A stretch of 64,000 bases of DNA. Source: Purpureocillium takamizusanense (lineage: Eukaryota > Ascomycota > Sordariomycetes > Hypocreales > Ophiocordycipitaceae). Within the stretch, counting starts at the first letter, position 1, and every line of letters starts with the position of its first letter. Below, piece after piece: positions 35,164-45,392 of this stretch. The translations under genes and the position numbers were made by a program. Where the stretch lies: positions 682,001 to 746,000 of the forward strand of contig NC_063078.1 of NCBI RefSeq assembly GCF_022605165.1, read 5' to 3'. The notes under the pieces were generated by a model. It was not told where the DNA came from and made no database searches. It saw only the letters and a program-made list of their open reading frames with translations.

Positions 35164-37833
35164 ATGGTGCGATCACTTCTTTTTCGGAAGCGCCACGAGG
35201 CCGAGGAGATAACGCCCATTCCGGGGCCTCTCGAGTCGAATGCGTCGGGCGTTGATCACCTGCAGCACCTCCAACAGTTCGAGAAGGCTCACAAGCTGGA
35301 TCCGAACCTCCCCATCGACGAGCTCAATGATGTTGATGCTGCTATCGCAACCGGCAATGCCGAGAAGGGCATCGAAATTGAGCATGCCCTCATGGAGGAC
35401 AATAGTCCCTACCCAGAGGTAGGAACCCTTCCTGCCACGATTCCCCTAGGCTTGTTGTCACGGGCATGGACCTCCAGGTCACTCTTACTGCCGTCATAAG
35501 CGGGTTATGCTTGCTAGCATTGTTTCGCTCCCGATCCCCTCTAATACGTGGTACACCTAGGTCCGTGCCGTGGTGCGCAACTACGATGTCGATGTTCCCG
35601 CCAATACGATACGCGCTTGGGTCATCGGCTTGATTCTTTGCACCGTCGGATCTGGTGTAAACATGCTTTTCTCGTTACGCAATCCGAGTGTCGCCATCAC
35701 CACGTATGTTATCCAGCTGATCGCCTACCCCATCGGTCGAGGCTGGGACCTCATCATGCCGGACCGCGAATGGAAACTCTTTGGTCTCAAGTTCAATCTC
35801 CGGCCCGGAAAGTTCAACTACAAAGAACATGTCGTCATTGTTGCAATGTCAAACGTACGTATTTTGCCGCCCTTGAATCGGCACATCAAGATTCTGACCG
35901 ATACTATCCGATAGGCTGCGTATGGCGGCGGCGTTCTGTACGCGACGGATGTACTTATCGCCCAAAAGGTCTTCTACGGTCAGGACTTTGGTATTGCGTT
36001 CCAGCTTCTCTTCGGCATTACCACACTCTGCACCGGCTATGGCCTGGCCGGCCTGGCTCGGCGATTCTTGGTTTGGCCTGCAGCCATGATCTGGCCCGCG
36101 GATCTTGTCAACTGCGCCTTGTTCTACACTCTTCACGACCACTCAATATCCGACCCTTCCAAGACCAACGGCTGGTCCATTGGCCGCTACAGATTATTTT
36201 TGATCATCGGCTGCGGCGCCTTCATCTACTACTGGTTTCCCGGTTGGATATTCAGGGGCCTCTCCGTCTTCGCCTGGGTCTGCTGGATTGCTCCCAACAA
36301 CGTTGTCGTGAACAAGGTTTTCGGTGGGCAGCACGGCTACGGCCTTATGCCTGTGACGTTCGACTGGAGCATCGTGAGCGGTTTCGTCGGCTCGCCGCTC
36401 ATCCCTCCCTTCCATGCTATTGCCAACGTTCTTGGAGGCATCACTGTCTTTTTCGTCTTCGTTTCCATGGGCATCCATTTCAGCGGCACCTGGTACGCCG
36501 ACTACCTGCCCGTACAGTCCTCTGAGTCCTACGACAACAGGGGCGACATCTACAATGTCAGCCGGATTCTCGACGCCAATTTCGAGTTCAATGAGACGGC
36601 GTACAAAGAATATTCGCCCTTGTTCCTCTCGACGCAATTCGCCATGGCGTACGGTCTGTCATTTGCCGCCATGTCTGCTGTTATCATTCATGTCGGACTT
36701 TATCATGGCAAGGAAATCTGGAGGCAGTTCAAAATGGCTCGCCATCAAGAGGACGATGTTCACATGCGCCTCATGAAGAAGTACCGCGACGCTGAGGACT
36801 GGTGGTATGCTGGTAAGTTTCCATCGTCATCGCACACGACCGTATGCATGATGCACTTCCCGTACTAAATGCGACCTTAGCTCTGTTCGTCGTCATGGTG
36901 GCCATCTCCTTCGGGGTTGTTGCAGGCTGGCCCACTGGATTCCCTGCTTGGGCATATGTCGTATGCATGATGCTGCCCATCATCTGGCTCATTCCGATTG
37001 GCCTCATCCAAGCCATCACCAACATTCAGCTCGGCCTCAACGTTTTGACCGAATTCATCATTGGCTACATGGTTCCCGGACGGCCCCTGGCCATGATGAT
37101 GTTCAAGAACTATGGTTACATTTCCATGTCACAAGCCCTCTACTTCTCTCAGGACCTCAAGCTTGGCCATTACATGAAGGTACCCCCTCGGGTCATGTTT
37201 GCTTCTCAGCTTATTGCCTCAGTCTGGTCGGCCATCGTGCAGATTGGAGTCATGAACTGGGCTGTCAGCAGAATACCCGACGTGTGCAGCCTTGACCAAC
37301 CGAACAGCTACTCGTGCCCGAACGGCCGTGTCTTCTACACTGCTTCGGTCGTCTGGGGTGCCATCGGACCCGCCCGTATCTTCAGTCATGGCGCGACGTA
37401 CGCATCCTTACAGTGGTTCTGGCTTGTTGGTGCGATAACACCTATTGTCACGTGGCTACTGGCCCGGCGCTGGCCCAAGTCCATCTGGCGATATATCTGC
37501 ACGCCTGTCATCTACGGTGGTACGGGACTGCTGCCGCCGGCAACCGTGTACATCTTTCTCTGCTGGGGCGTCGTCGGCATTACCTTCAACTACTTCATCA
37601 AGCGTCGCTACACTGGCTGGTGGTTGCAGTACAATTACATCGTGTCGGCCGCTTTGGACTGTGGCCTCATTCTCTCGTCGCTTCTCATTTTCTTCACGTT
37701 GTATCTGACAAGCCAGAAGAAGCCACAGTGGTGGGGCAATGTCGGTGCTTTCCAAACGTTGGATTTCGAGGGCAAGGCCATTACCAGGCATCTCATGCCA
37801 GGCGAGACATTTGGACCCTCGGTATACCCTTGA
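35164..37833 (+). CDS. Oligopeptide transporter, OPT family
   Basis: Four exons (35164-35418, 35561-35854, 35915-36812, 36881-37833) with introns of 142, 60 and 68 bp give 799 residues. OPT proteins of this fungal type (Isp4/Opt1-like) import tetra- and pentapeptides or glutathione with protons at the plasma membrane. Conserved features are the cytosolic NSPYPEVRAVV at about 80-90 across intron 1, many hydrophobic segments (I estimate 14-16), and the signature PGRPLAMMMFKNYGYISMSQ followed by ALYFSQDLKLGHYMKVPPR in exon 4. The C-terminus is short and cytosolic. All joins are fixed by family sequence. The substrate cannot be read from sequence. Confidence 0.95.
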
Positions 37834-38531
37834 GAAGGCCGATGGGAGAAGGCCGGTAGGCTTTACAGCCCACAATTGTCATGCGAGCGAGCTTATGGTG
37901 ACTTACTATTGAATGCATTCACCAAACGACTTTTTATGGACGGAGTCAAGGAGAACTGGGATACGTTGGATATTTGTTTGAGGCTGCGGGACATGAGCTT
38001 GGGCGTAAAAGATACCTCTCTAATTGATGATTCACGTCAATTCAACTGTATCTGACATGGTGTGGCGTGCGGTTTCGAAGCTCCAGGCTTTCAGTAAGCG
38101 TGATATTTGGCAGCACAGTGTGGTCTGTTTCCTCTGCTCCGCTCTCTGTAGCTCGAAGAAGAAACCGACTGGCCCTTGCCGTCCCAGAATCTGAGGCGAG
38201 GCATACCGTAGCCCCAGTCTCTATTAGTAGATGCCTGGATTTACGTCGACTTCATGGAGGAGACTGTCGTCTTAGCATGGACCCACTAAAATTGCCTTGT
38301 GGAGTCGTGTAGAATGCAGAATTGGTATTTCGTAGAGAGCAGGCAGATCACGTGCCATGAAGCGAGGGTAGTATCACCTGACCGTGCCGGAACATCCCAC
38401 CCACCGAATCCGCCCTCCACTGCAATTAGGGCTAGCCAGTGCAATTCGACACTCCACCGAAAAAAGCCCTCTCGCATTTCGAGAATTTCCTTGATCGTCA
38501 ATCAACCACACGCCCAGCCACAACCGCCAAA
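37834..38531. promoter_or_regulatory. OPT 3' region and rpl37 promoter
   Basis: Nearly 700 bp with no gene. The right third is the promoter and leader of the eL37 gene. It is pyrimidine/CA-rich before the ATG (ACCACACGCCCAGCCACAAC). An AGGGCTAG element near 38428 resembles half of the AGGGCTATAGCCCT-type motif known from ribosomal protein promoters of filamentous fungi; this match is weak. Confidence 0.4.
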
Positions 38532-39133
38532 ATGAGTACGTCGCGACGCCTTCCCCTACGGCAATCGAACGGCCAGACGAATGTATAGCGAAACGAAAGC
38601 GTGAATGCTGACGATTTCCTGCAGCGAAGGGTACCTCCAGCTTCGGTAAGCGTCACAACAAGACGCACACCCTGTGCCGACGATGCGGTTAGTCCTCCTA
38701 CAGCCCGCTGCGAGATCCGGCAAGAGGAGGATGAAAAGGAAATCGCCAGTAGGCGCGCATTGCGGACTCGGAGCGGCCAATACTTTGGTGCGTCCATGTC
38801 AGGATCGCTGACGGGAACATTACAGGTCGCCGCTCGCTGCACATCCAGAAGAAGGAGTGCTCCTCTTGCGGCTACCCCTCTGCTAAGACCCGGAAGTGTA
38901 CGTCCTCACCGTCATAACACCTCGTTCCGAATCGTCGCAACTCTTCGAAATGTGCAAATACGCTGACCGCAGTTGTTTCAACAGTCAACTGGGGCGAGAA
39001 GGCCAAGCGGAGAAAGACCGTCGGCACCGGCCGCATGCGCTACCTCAAGGACGTTTCCCGGCGATTCCACAACGGCTTCCAGACCGGCCAGCCCAAGGGT
39101 GCCCGCAGCGCCCCCAAGACCGAGTCCTCTTAA
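38532..39133 (+). CDS. rpl37: 60S ribosomal protein eL37
   Basis: Four exons (38532-38535, 38625-38687, 38826-38897, 38985-39133) give 95 residues, close to the usual 90-95. It is a basic zinc-ribbon protein of the large ribosomal subunit. The first exon is only ATGA, with the intron after the first base of codon 2, a pattern common in ribosomal protein genes. Visible features: [20 protein letters not shown], the zinc ligands CRRC and CSSC (about residues 19-22 and 34-37), and [20 protein letters not shown] near the C-terminus. Introns are 89, 138 and 87 bp. Expression should be high and growth-linked (known for the family). Confidence 0.97.
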
Positions 39134-39829
39134 GCTCGCCATCGCATCCAAACGACAAAAAAAGCAACAAAGCTACGATGACGGAACGACTCCTGTGGAC
39201 CGCATAAGGGAGAGGATTGGGGGGAGCCTTTGTTAGAGCAGGAAGGGATGGCGCATACTCGATGGCGGCGGCCCGACGCATGCCGGAACGACCGAATCGA
39301 TTGCTACGTCTAGCCTGCTTGGACGGCTCTCACCTCTACAAGGGGGGGGGAGCTGGACCGACTGTCGACGGACCGGTGGGGTGTAGAAAGGGAAAGCGGC
39401 GGCCGGAGCATGGGACATGGTGTTTTTGACGTGTGTTTAAGCAAGGTACAAAATGGGCCTTTTGCTTTCTGCCCTGAGAAACAAGATCTTCGTGAGGGGC
39501 ATTCGCAGTCGGTTCACGAACGTCTTAATGGCATCTTGATTCGTCACATGCACACTGTTCTGCTTCGCAATCCACGCGCGCTGTATCTGGGACGGACTGC
39601 GCCGCCGATGTGGTAGACCTGTAGGGCGGCGCGTCTTGAGGCGAAGACCACGTGTGGGCGCCGATGCGTTGGTTGTGATGCCCGTGACTGCCGTCCCTTG
39701 GGGGATGTTGTGTATCGTCTCTGCCACGATCGCGCATTCACTGACACTACCAGTGAGGATGACCCAACTTGCCCCAAGTCCCCCATGATGCGTCTACATG
39801 TCGGGTGCTATCCATCCGCACATTGATCA
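39134..39829. other. Convergent 3' spacer between rpl37 and elp6
   Basis: About 700 bp between converging genes, with a short G run near 39343. I see no further gene. Confidence 0.5.
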
Positions 39830-40998
39830 TCACGTCCCCCTCTCAAACACCCTGACCCCTCCATCACCAGCCACATAGTAGAGATACTCGGCATCGCCCT
39901 CCGCCTCCGTCGCGGGCATCCCTTGGCCTTCCACTCCCGCTCCCGCTTCGTCGTCCACGCCGCCGCCGCCGCCGCCGTCGCCGCCGCGGGCCGTGATGCG
40001 CACCACCCCGCTCACGTCCCTCGCCGCACCCGTGTCGAGCCTGCGCAGGGCCATGACCGTGTGTGCCGCGTGCACGTGCGACAGTGCGAGCGCGGCGTGC
40101 TCCCTCTCGAGCGACGTGTTCTGCGGGTGCAGCAGCGGGTCGTCCGCCGCGAGGGTGAGGATCGTGGCGTGCACGCGCTGCGGGATTGGCATCCAAGCCG
40201 TGTCAGTTCCGATTTCCATGCTGATGAGATGCTTCTGTCTCCTCCCCCCGGCACCAGGAAAACAGCTCGTAATGGGGAATTCGATGATTTGGGGAAGGGG
40301 GCCACTCACCTCGCGTAGCGACAGGAGCATGTTCCCGACGGACAGGCTCGTCACCGTGTCGGACGGGTTGCACGCCGCGAGCAGCGCGTCGATCTGGTCC
40401 ACGACGAGGACCGTCCTCCTCGCGCGCACCTCCGCCAGCGCAGCCTCGATGCCCCTCCCGACGTCGTCCAGCCGGGGGCTCCGTAGTATCCTGTCCCGCT
40501 GCTGGTCCTCCGACTTTGCGTCTGGCTGTGCCGCTGCTGCTGCCACCGGCGGGACGAACAGCCCGGTCAGGCCGTCCACAAATGCGAATCTGCCCGCTCT
40601 GCGAAGGGCGTCTAGATCCAGGCCCTGAACCACAACCACCACCTCGCGTTAGTTTTTTGTTCTTCTTTTCTTTTTCTTTCCTTGAAAGGCCAGCCTTTTT
40701 GTTCTGGGGGGCTGTCCACGTAGTAGGTAGTAGTAACACTGACTAGTCTGCTCGCACCGTCCCTCCAAAAAGCCCCGTCGCGCATGAAGCTGACGAGCAC
40801 GACGCCCACATCGTCGCCATTGTCGTTTCTCCCTTCTCCCGAACCCTCTCCTCTCGGACGATGGTGGCGCAAGAGGGAGTAAAGAAACCTCTGGACCAGC
40901 CAGTTGGTGCTCGCGCCGAGAACGCTCGTGAGGACCACGAGGGCCGCTTCCGGGGGCGGGCCGAGGTAGGGCTCCAGCAGTGGAGGGACCTTGGACAT
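39830..40998 (-). CDS. elp6: Elongator complex subunit Elp6
   Basis: Three exons (40744-40998, 40310-40624, 39830-40177) with introns of 119 and 132 bp give 305 residues. Elp4-Elp5-Elp6 form the RecA-like hexamer of Elongator, which modifies wobble uridines of tRNAs. Typical sequence includes MSKVPPLLEPYLGPPPEAAL at the start, TNWLVQRFLYSLLR, VVLVSFMRDGAFWRDGASRL, then across intron 1 GLDLDALRRAGRFAFVDGLT, VLVVDQIDALLAA (the Walker-B-like strand) and RVHATILTLAADDPLLH. As in the family there is no functional Walker A. A Gly/Asp-rich insertion (GGDGGGGGGVDDE) lies in the last exon. A longer exon-2 reading from 40642 is excluded because it begins inside the intron. Confidence 0.93.
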
Positions 40999-41738
40999 GG
41001 CCTGCGAGGGAAACGGGTGGGTTCGAAGGAGGGAAATGAAGAAGTAAAACGCCCTTGTATACGGGTTCGACTTTGATTAGAGGAAGACTGAGATCCTCTC
41101 TTGTTGTGTTGAGTCTGCTGGTCGGCTGTATGTATGCAGTGGGATATGAAGTGAGGTTGTAAGAGCTTGACAGACTGTGGTTGGCTCTGTGGGGGTGCCT
41201 TGCAGTGAATGATTTGCTGACCCGCACAGCGTCGTTGGCGCGCTCAACCTTCTGAAGCCGCTAGGTGGGCTTGGAAGCATGGAAAGACGTCTCTCTTGTC
41301 CACCCCGCGCGTGCAAGAAACGATACCATATCAAAGGCAGCTTTGAGGCTTCATCTAGTTTTTGTGGATGGAATTTATCAACCTTGTAATTCTACCGGTC
41401 CAGCAGAGCATGTTGCTTGCCTGCTACTTTTCAACTGGACATCTACTACTACGGCCCTTCTCTGCTCCACGACCTTAGTACTTCGTACCTTAGTACTTCG
41501 TACCTTAGTACTTCGTACCTTAGTACTTCATGTTGAGATGTATTCGTATGTGGCTCCAATGGCAAAAGGGAGCCGACTCCACAGTTGGGAGCCACATAAC
41601 ATCTCTTATGTAGAGGCCTTGGGACCTCAAGGCTGCCACCGTTCCACACTTCATACGAAGTACAGGTTGGACCGAGCACCCGTACGTAACCTTCCCTATG
41701 TAAAACTCTCCAGGCCGCGCCATCGTCGACTTCTCTTG
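40999..41738. other. Intergenic region upstream of elp6 with a 15-bp tandem repeat
   Basis: Holds the elp6 promoter (left) and the 3' region of the small secreted-protein gene (right). The main structure is the 15-bp tandem repeat at 41474-41529. Open frames here are carried by the repeat and are not supported. Confidence 0.5.
41474..41529. repeat. 15-bp tandem repeat, 3.7 copies
   Basis: Unit CTTAGTACTTCGTAC, perfect in the three complete copies (41474-41488, 41489-41503, 41504-41518) and then partial. Each unit contains GTACTTCGTAC, a stem-forming motif found singly at several other intergenic places in this window. Confidence 0.95.
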
Positions 41739-42248
41739 TCACTGCCCCCCTCCCCCTCCCGGCGGACTCGCCTCCGCCTTCGGCGGAAGCCGACACACCC
41801 CCGGAATCTTGTACTTCTTGCTCGTCTGCACGCACTCCAACCCCTCCGCGCACCCACACGGTATATCCGTTCCTGTGAAAAACTCCAGGTCAGTTTACAA
41901 GCATAAAAAATACTAATTTAGTAGTCCGTGACCGGGTTGAATGCAATGAACGATGTGTAATCCGGTCCGACACGGCCAAAAAAAAAGTTCCACTTACTGC
42001 AGGAACGCCCTTCGTCTGCCCGGCCAATGCAGCTCATGCCCCCGAATATCCCGTCGATGCAGCACTGCTTCGGCCCGGACGCTCTTATTCGCGCTGCACT
42101 CCCCTCACATAGGTTAACCTGGCTTGAATTTTTCCTTGTCTTGACGCCGTGCGGCTGTTGTGCTGCTGGAGTCGTGCTTGCGTCATGCTGGTTGCTTACC
42201 TCCCATCGTTAGCGCTGGCAGTGCCATCAAAATATACGTGAGGCGCAT
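41739..42248 (-). CDS. Small secreted eight-cysteine protein, colipase/Dickkopf-like pattern
   Basis: Three exons (42200-42248, 41998-42093, 41739-41872) with introns of 106 and 125 bp give 92 residues. Both introns have good GTAAG donors and a branch-site candidate (TTAAC, CTGAC) about 20 bp before the acceptor. Exon 1 encodes a signal-peptide-like start (MRLTYILMALPALTMG). The mature part has eight cysteines spaced CC-x9-C-x9-C-x5-C-x-C-x5-C-x12-C, including SCRTDIPCGCAEGLEC. The CC, the x9 spacing and CxCx5C match the second half of the colipase/Dickkopf Cys-2/prokineticin disulfide fold; the first cysteine pair of those families is absent. The tail is Pro/Gly-rich. It is likely exported to the cell wall or medium; function unknown. 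An alternative 37-bp first intron would add one odd cysteine and is less likely. Confidence 0.75.
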
Positions 42249-42852
42249 GACAGCTGGCGGCTTTCGCCTGTTGACGCTTCTGCAGGATCTTCCGGGCCCT
42301 TCGAGACCAGGATAATTGTGTGAAGTGGCTTGGTTTTCCCTGCCAAGGAATCGACACTGAGTGATATACCGGTACGTACGACGTCTTCTCGTGATAACCA
42401 TCAGTCCTCCGTCTTAACAGGGTGAGACACCTCATTTCCACCACCATTCCTGTACGGTAGAATCGCCCTGACCTTCGCACATGTCCATCGATACGTTGTT
42501 GACGAGAAAAAGTGATTCATGTCTCCAATGGCAACGCGCTCGATCAATCTATCCAAGACTGTAGCGTGTGCAATCCGGTCTGATGCTGTGCATGCAACCC
42601 AAGCACCCAAGAAATATGCGGCCCAGTCAAGTGTCCAAAGTCTATGTACAATCCAGGCTCGGTCATATCTCGACTTCGTGAAGCGCCTTGGTATAAACGT
42701 AAACATGTGTCATGCCCAATGTCGTCAAACGGTAACGTGGGCGCGAGCCCGGTCTCCCGCCAAGGCTCGTGCCTGCCCTTCCGTACTCGAGTATCGTCTC
42801 AAGCCTTGCTCGTCCGGCCACCGCGAGAACCCGAGAAACTGTCTGTAGGACG
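42249..42852. promoter_or_regulatory. Upstream region of the small secreted-protein gene
   Basis: About 600 bp between the start codon of the cysteine-rich protein and the stop of the MFS gene, which reads the same way. It must hold the promoter of the former and the 3' end of the latter. I cannot point to a specific element. Confidence 0.5.
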
Positions 42853-45392
42853 TCACAGCTTCTCCATAAAATTCTTCCTTACCGTCCACATGCGTGCTCT
42901 CTTGCCGTAGATGTACAGCGGTATCGTAAATAGCTGGAGTATCAACTGTATGATACCGAGCCAAATGAACACCATCTTGGGACCGTCCTCAGCCATCCAA
43001 TGTGCTACGAACAAGCTGAAGACAAGTCCATGAAGGACGTTCTTGGAAAAGTTGAGCGTCACGAGTGCTTCGCCGGCGTACTGACGGTAGCTGTCAACGC
43101 AATAGGTGATGGACGTGGTGGAGCCGAGGGCGCAGCCAAAGGACAGGATACCGAAAAACAGGGTTGGCACAATCCAGTGATCCTTCTCCTGTGCAGACCA
43201 GCCAAATCCCATTAGCCCCATCACAGTCGTGACGAGTATCGGCCCTGCCATGATGAGGCGAAACTCCGGCTCGTAGAGGCCACCGTTGCGGCGCGCCATG
43301 GCCCTCACGATAATATCGCTGACTTTCCCGGCAACGCCAGTTCCGAGGATCCCTCCCAGAAATGGCGAAACGTATACCAGCCCTGTTTGCAATGCTGAGA
43401 AGTTATAAATCGTAGGGTCGCGATAAATGATGGCCATAGTCTCAGATATGACAATCAGCCAACCAATGGAGCATGCGTACACTGCGGCAGACCAAAGAAC
43501 GGCGGGATACGCAAACAAAACGAAGGGGCGGACCATGACTTTGAACCAGTTGTCGTTGTTGAGACGCCCGTGATACGGTCTGAGCTGCTGGGTAAACGTT
43601 TGAGGCGGAAGATGGCGCAAGTTATGCGTGTATTCCTGGATCTTCAGCGGCGCCTTGAGCTTGGATGCCGGTATCCCCTCTGCGTCAAGGTTCGGCCCGT
43701 GTGCGAAGTAACCGACGTTTGCTTCGCTTCCACTAACCGAGTGTGAATATGGCGGAGTGCCGTGTTGAAGGTGAGAAGTACGTCGAATGCTGGCCGTCGG
43801 CGATAGGGTATGCCTTGGACTGTCGATGCTGTGTAAAACCGATATCTCATGTTCCGGAAGCTGTATTGTAGGAATGTTTGCTGCAGACATTGGGGGCAGG
43901 GAGTTGGTACTGGGCTCAGCCTTGTCATGTTCTTGAGGTTGCTGATTGTTCGAGGGCAATGAGGCTCCCTGATTGTCCTCAACGCTGGCTTTAGCCCAAC
44001 CGACGTGGCGCATTGGCGCCGGCGCTGTTGCTGGAGACTCCACAGTGGCGGTAGATTCTTGTTGAAGGCCCTGACTGGCGCTGACGACAGGCGCAAAGCC
44101 GACATGGAGGTTGGTATTTCGGTCATCTATGCCGGGAGATGAGGGACGCCTCGTAGCATTCTCGCGGCCACTTGGCGTTGCAACGTGTGGCACGTTGTGG
44201 CGAGAAGATAGCCGACGCAAAAAACTAGGCCGTTTTGAAGGCTTTCTCGTCGGAGTCCTGTCCCAGAACGTTTCTGGGACAAAAAGGAAGAGGAGAACAA
44301 AGCCGAGGCCGACAACCATGGCCACAATCCTGACAAACTGTAAGCCACCGCTGGAAGGTTTCTGCTCGCTCGCGTGCTTGGAGAAACATCTTACCAGAAA
44401 ACCCAGCGCCACCCAAAGCTGCCTATGATGGCGGCGCTTACCAACGGAACAAGGTTCTTGCCACCTAAGAGTAGGAGGGTGTAGATGCCTATACGGTATG
44501 CCCGCTCGTGGAGGAAGAAGATCTCCGCAATGGTGGCAGATGGCAGGCACTCGACGGGACTGATTGCGACGCCCTGAAAGACTCTGGCGGCCAGAAGGGA
44601 GGAAAAGCTGGGAGACCAGGCAGCCCACAGGCAAGTCGCAATGAAGACGATGGCACTAACAAGGTATACGGGACGCTTGCCAAATAAAATTGCCGTGGGG
44701 GAAGCAATGACGGAACCCAATCCTAGACCCATCATGTAGAGACCGGTCGTTAGTGAGACGGTTTCTACAGAAACATCGTAGTCGCGGGCGACGTCGGTGA
44801 AGCCGGCGGCGATGAGAGGCGTAATCCCGCCGCCGATCATGCAGTAGAAGCCCAAAGATAGTAGTGCAGTGTCTCGTCTCCAGGCGGGCCAGTTGAGGGG
44901 GTCGTTGGCTGATTCTTCAGGTTGAGGATCGAGGATGATATTACCATCACTGGTTGTCTTTTTATCTTCAATGAGATCCGATTGCTGAGGAGGGTGGAGG
45001 TGTGATTCTGGCCTGATCCTGGTTCCACCCGGCGTTGTCGGAACATCGACTGGAAAACCGATGGGAATAGAGGAATGTGAGGTCCGGGCGTTGACGTTGC
45101 GCAAGCCGAGCGGCTCATTGCGGTCTGAGGCGAGGAGCAAAACAGACCCTGCATGACCTGTCAACACACACATCTGCTACAAGAGGCCCGTTCTTGATAA
45201 TGTGTCAAAAGCAGGCAAATGAGCCGACGTACCTGGGACCTCGACGGTCTCTTTGTCGTTGAGTACACCCAGACTCCATTTTGACGGCCCTAACTTCTCG
45301 CCTGTTGCTTCCTTGTTTGGGCCCTGCCCAAAGAGTCTAGAAATCTTCCAACGCCGAGGCGTGGAGTCTTTGCTAAAGTCGTCCGACGACAT
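42853..45392 (-). CDS. MFS transporter, drug:H+ antiporter type, with large central loop
   Basis: Three exons (45233-45392, 44395-45157, 42853-44329) with introns of 75 and 65 bp give 799 residues. This is a twelve-helix major facilitator of the DHA1/Hol1-like group in the plasma membrane. After a roughly 130-residue hydrophilic N-terminus (ending NDPLNWPAWRRDTALLSLGF, the usual lead-in to TM1), six helices follow, with LFGKRPVYLVSAIVF in the motif-A loop and the characteristic VPETFWDRTP after TM6. The loop between TM6 and TM7 is about 240 residues (331-570), rich in Ser/Pro/His and much longer than usual. TM7-12 run from FVLFAYPAVLWSAAVYACSI to FTIPLYIYGKRARMW. Substrate unknown; no biosynthetic cluster surrounds it. 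Intron 2 splits the TG/G codon of the WVFWIVAMVV segment. Confidence 0.92.

Noticed and set aside
35548..36525. 325-codon plus-strand frame over the OPT gene
   Set aside because: It is out of frame with the clearly conserved transporter sequence and rich in Arg/His; a shadow.
40178..40309. Read-through of elp6 exon 2 into exon 3
   Set aside because: The frame stays open, but the added residues are absent from the family, and GTGAGT and CCCGCAG splice sites flank them.
42163..42199. 37-bp first intron for the cysteine-rich gene
   Set aside because: It keeps frame but is very short, lacks a branch site and leaves an odd number of cysteines; the 106-bp intron ending at 42094 fits better.
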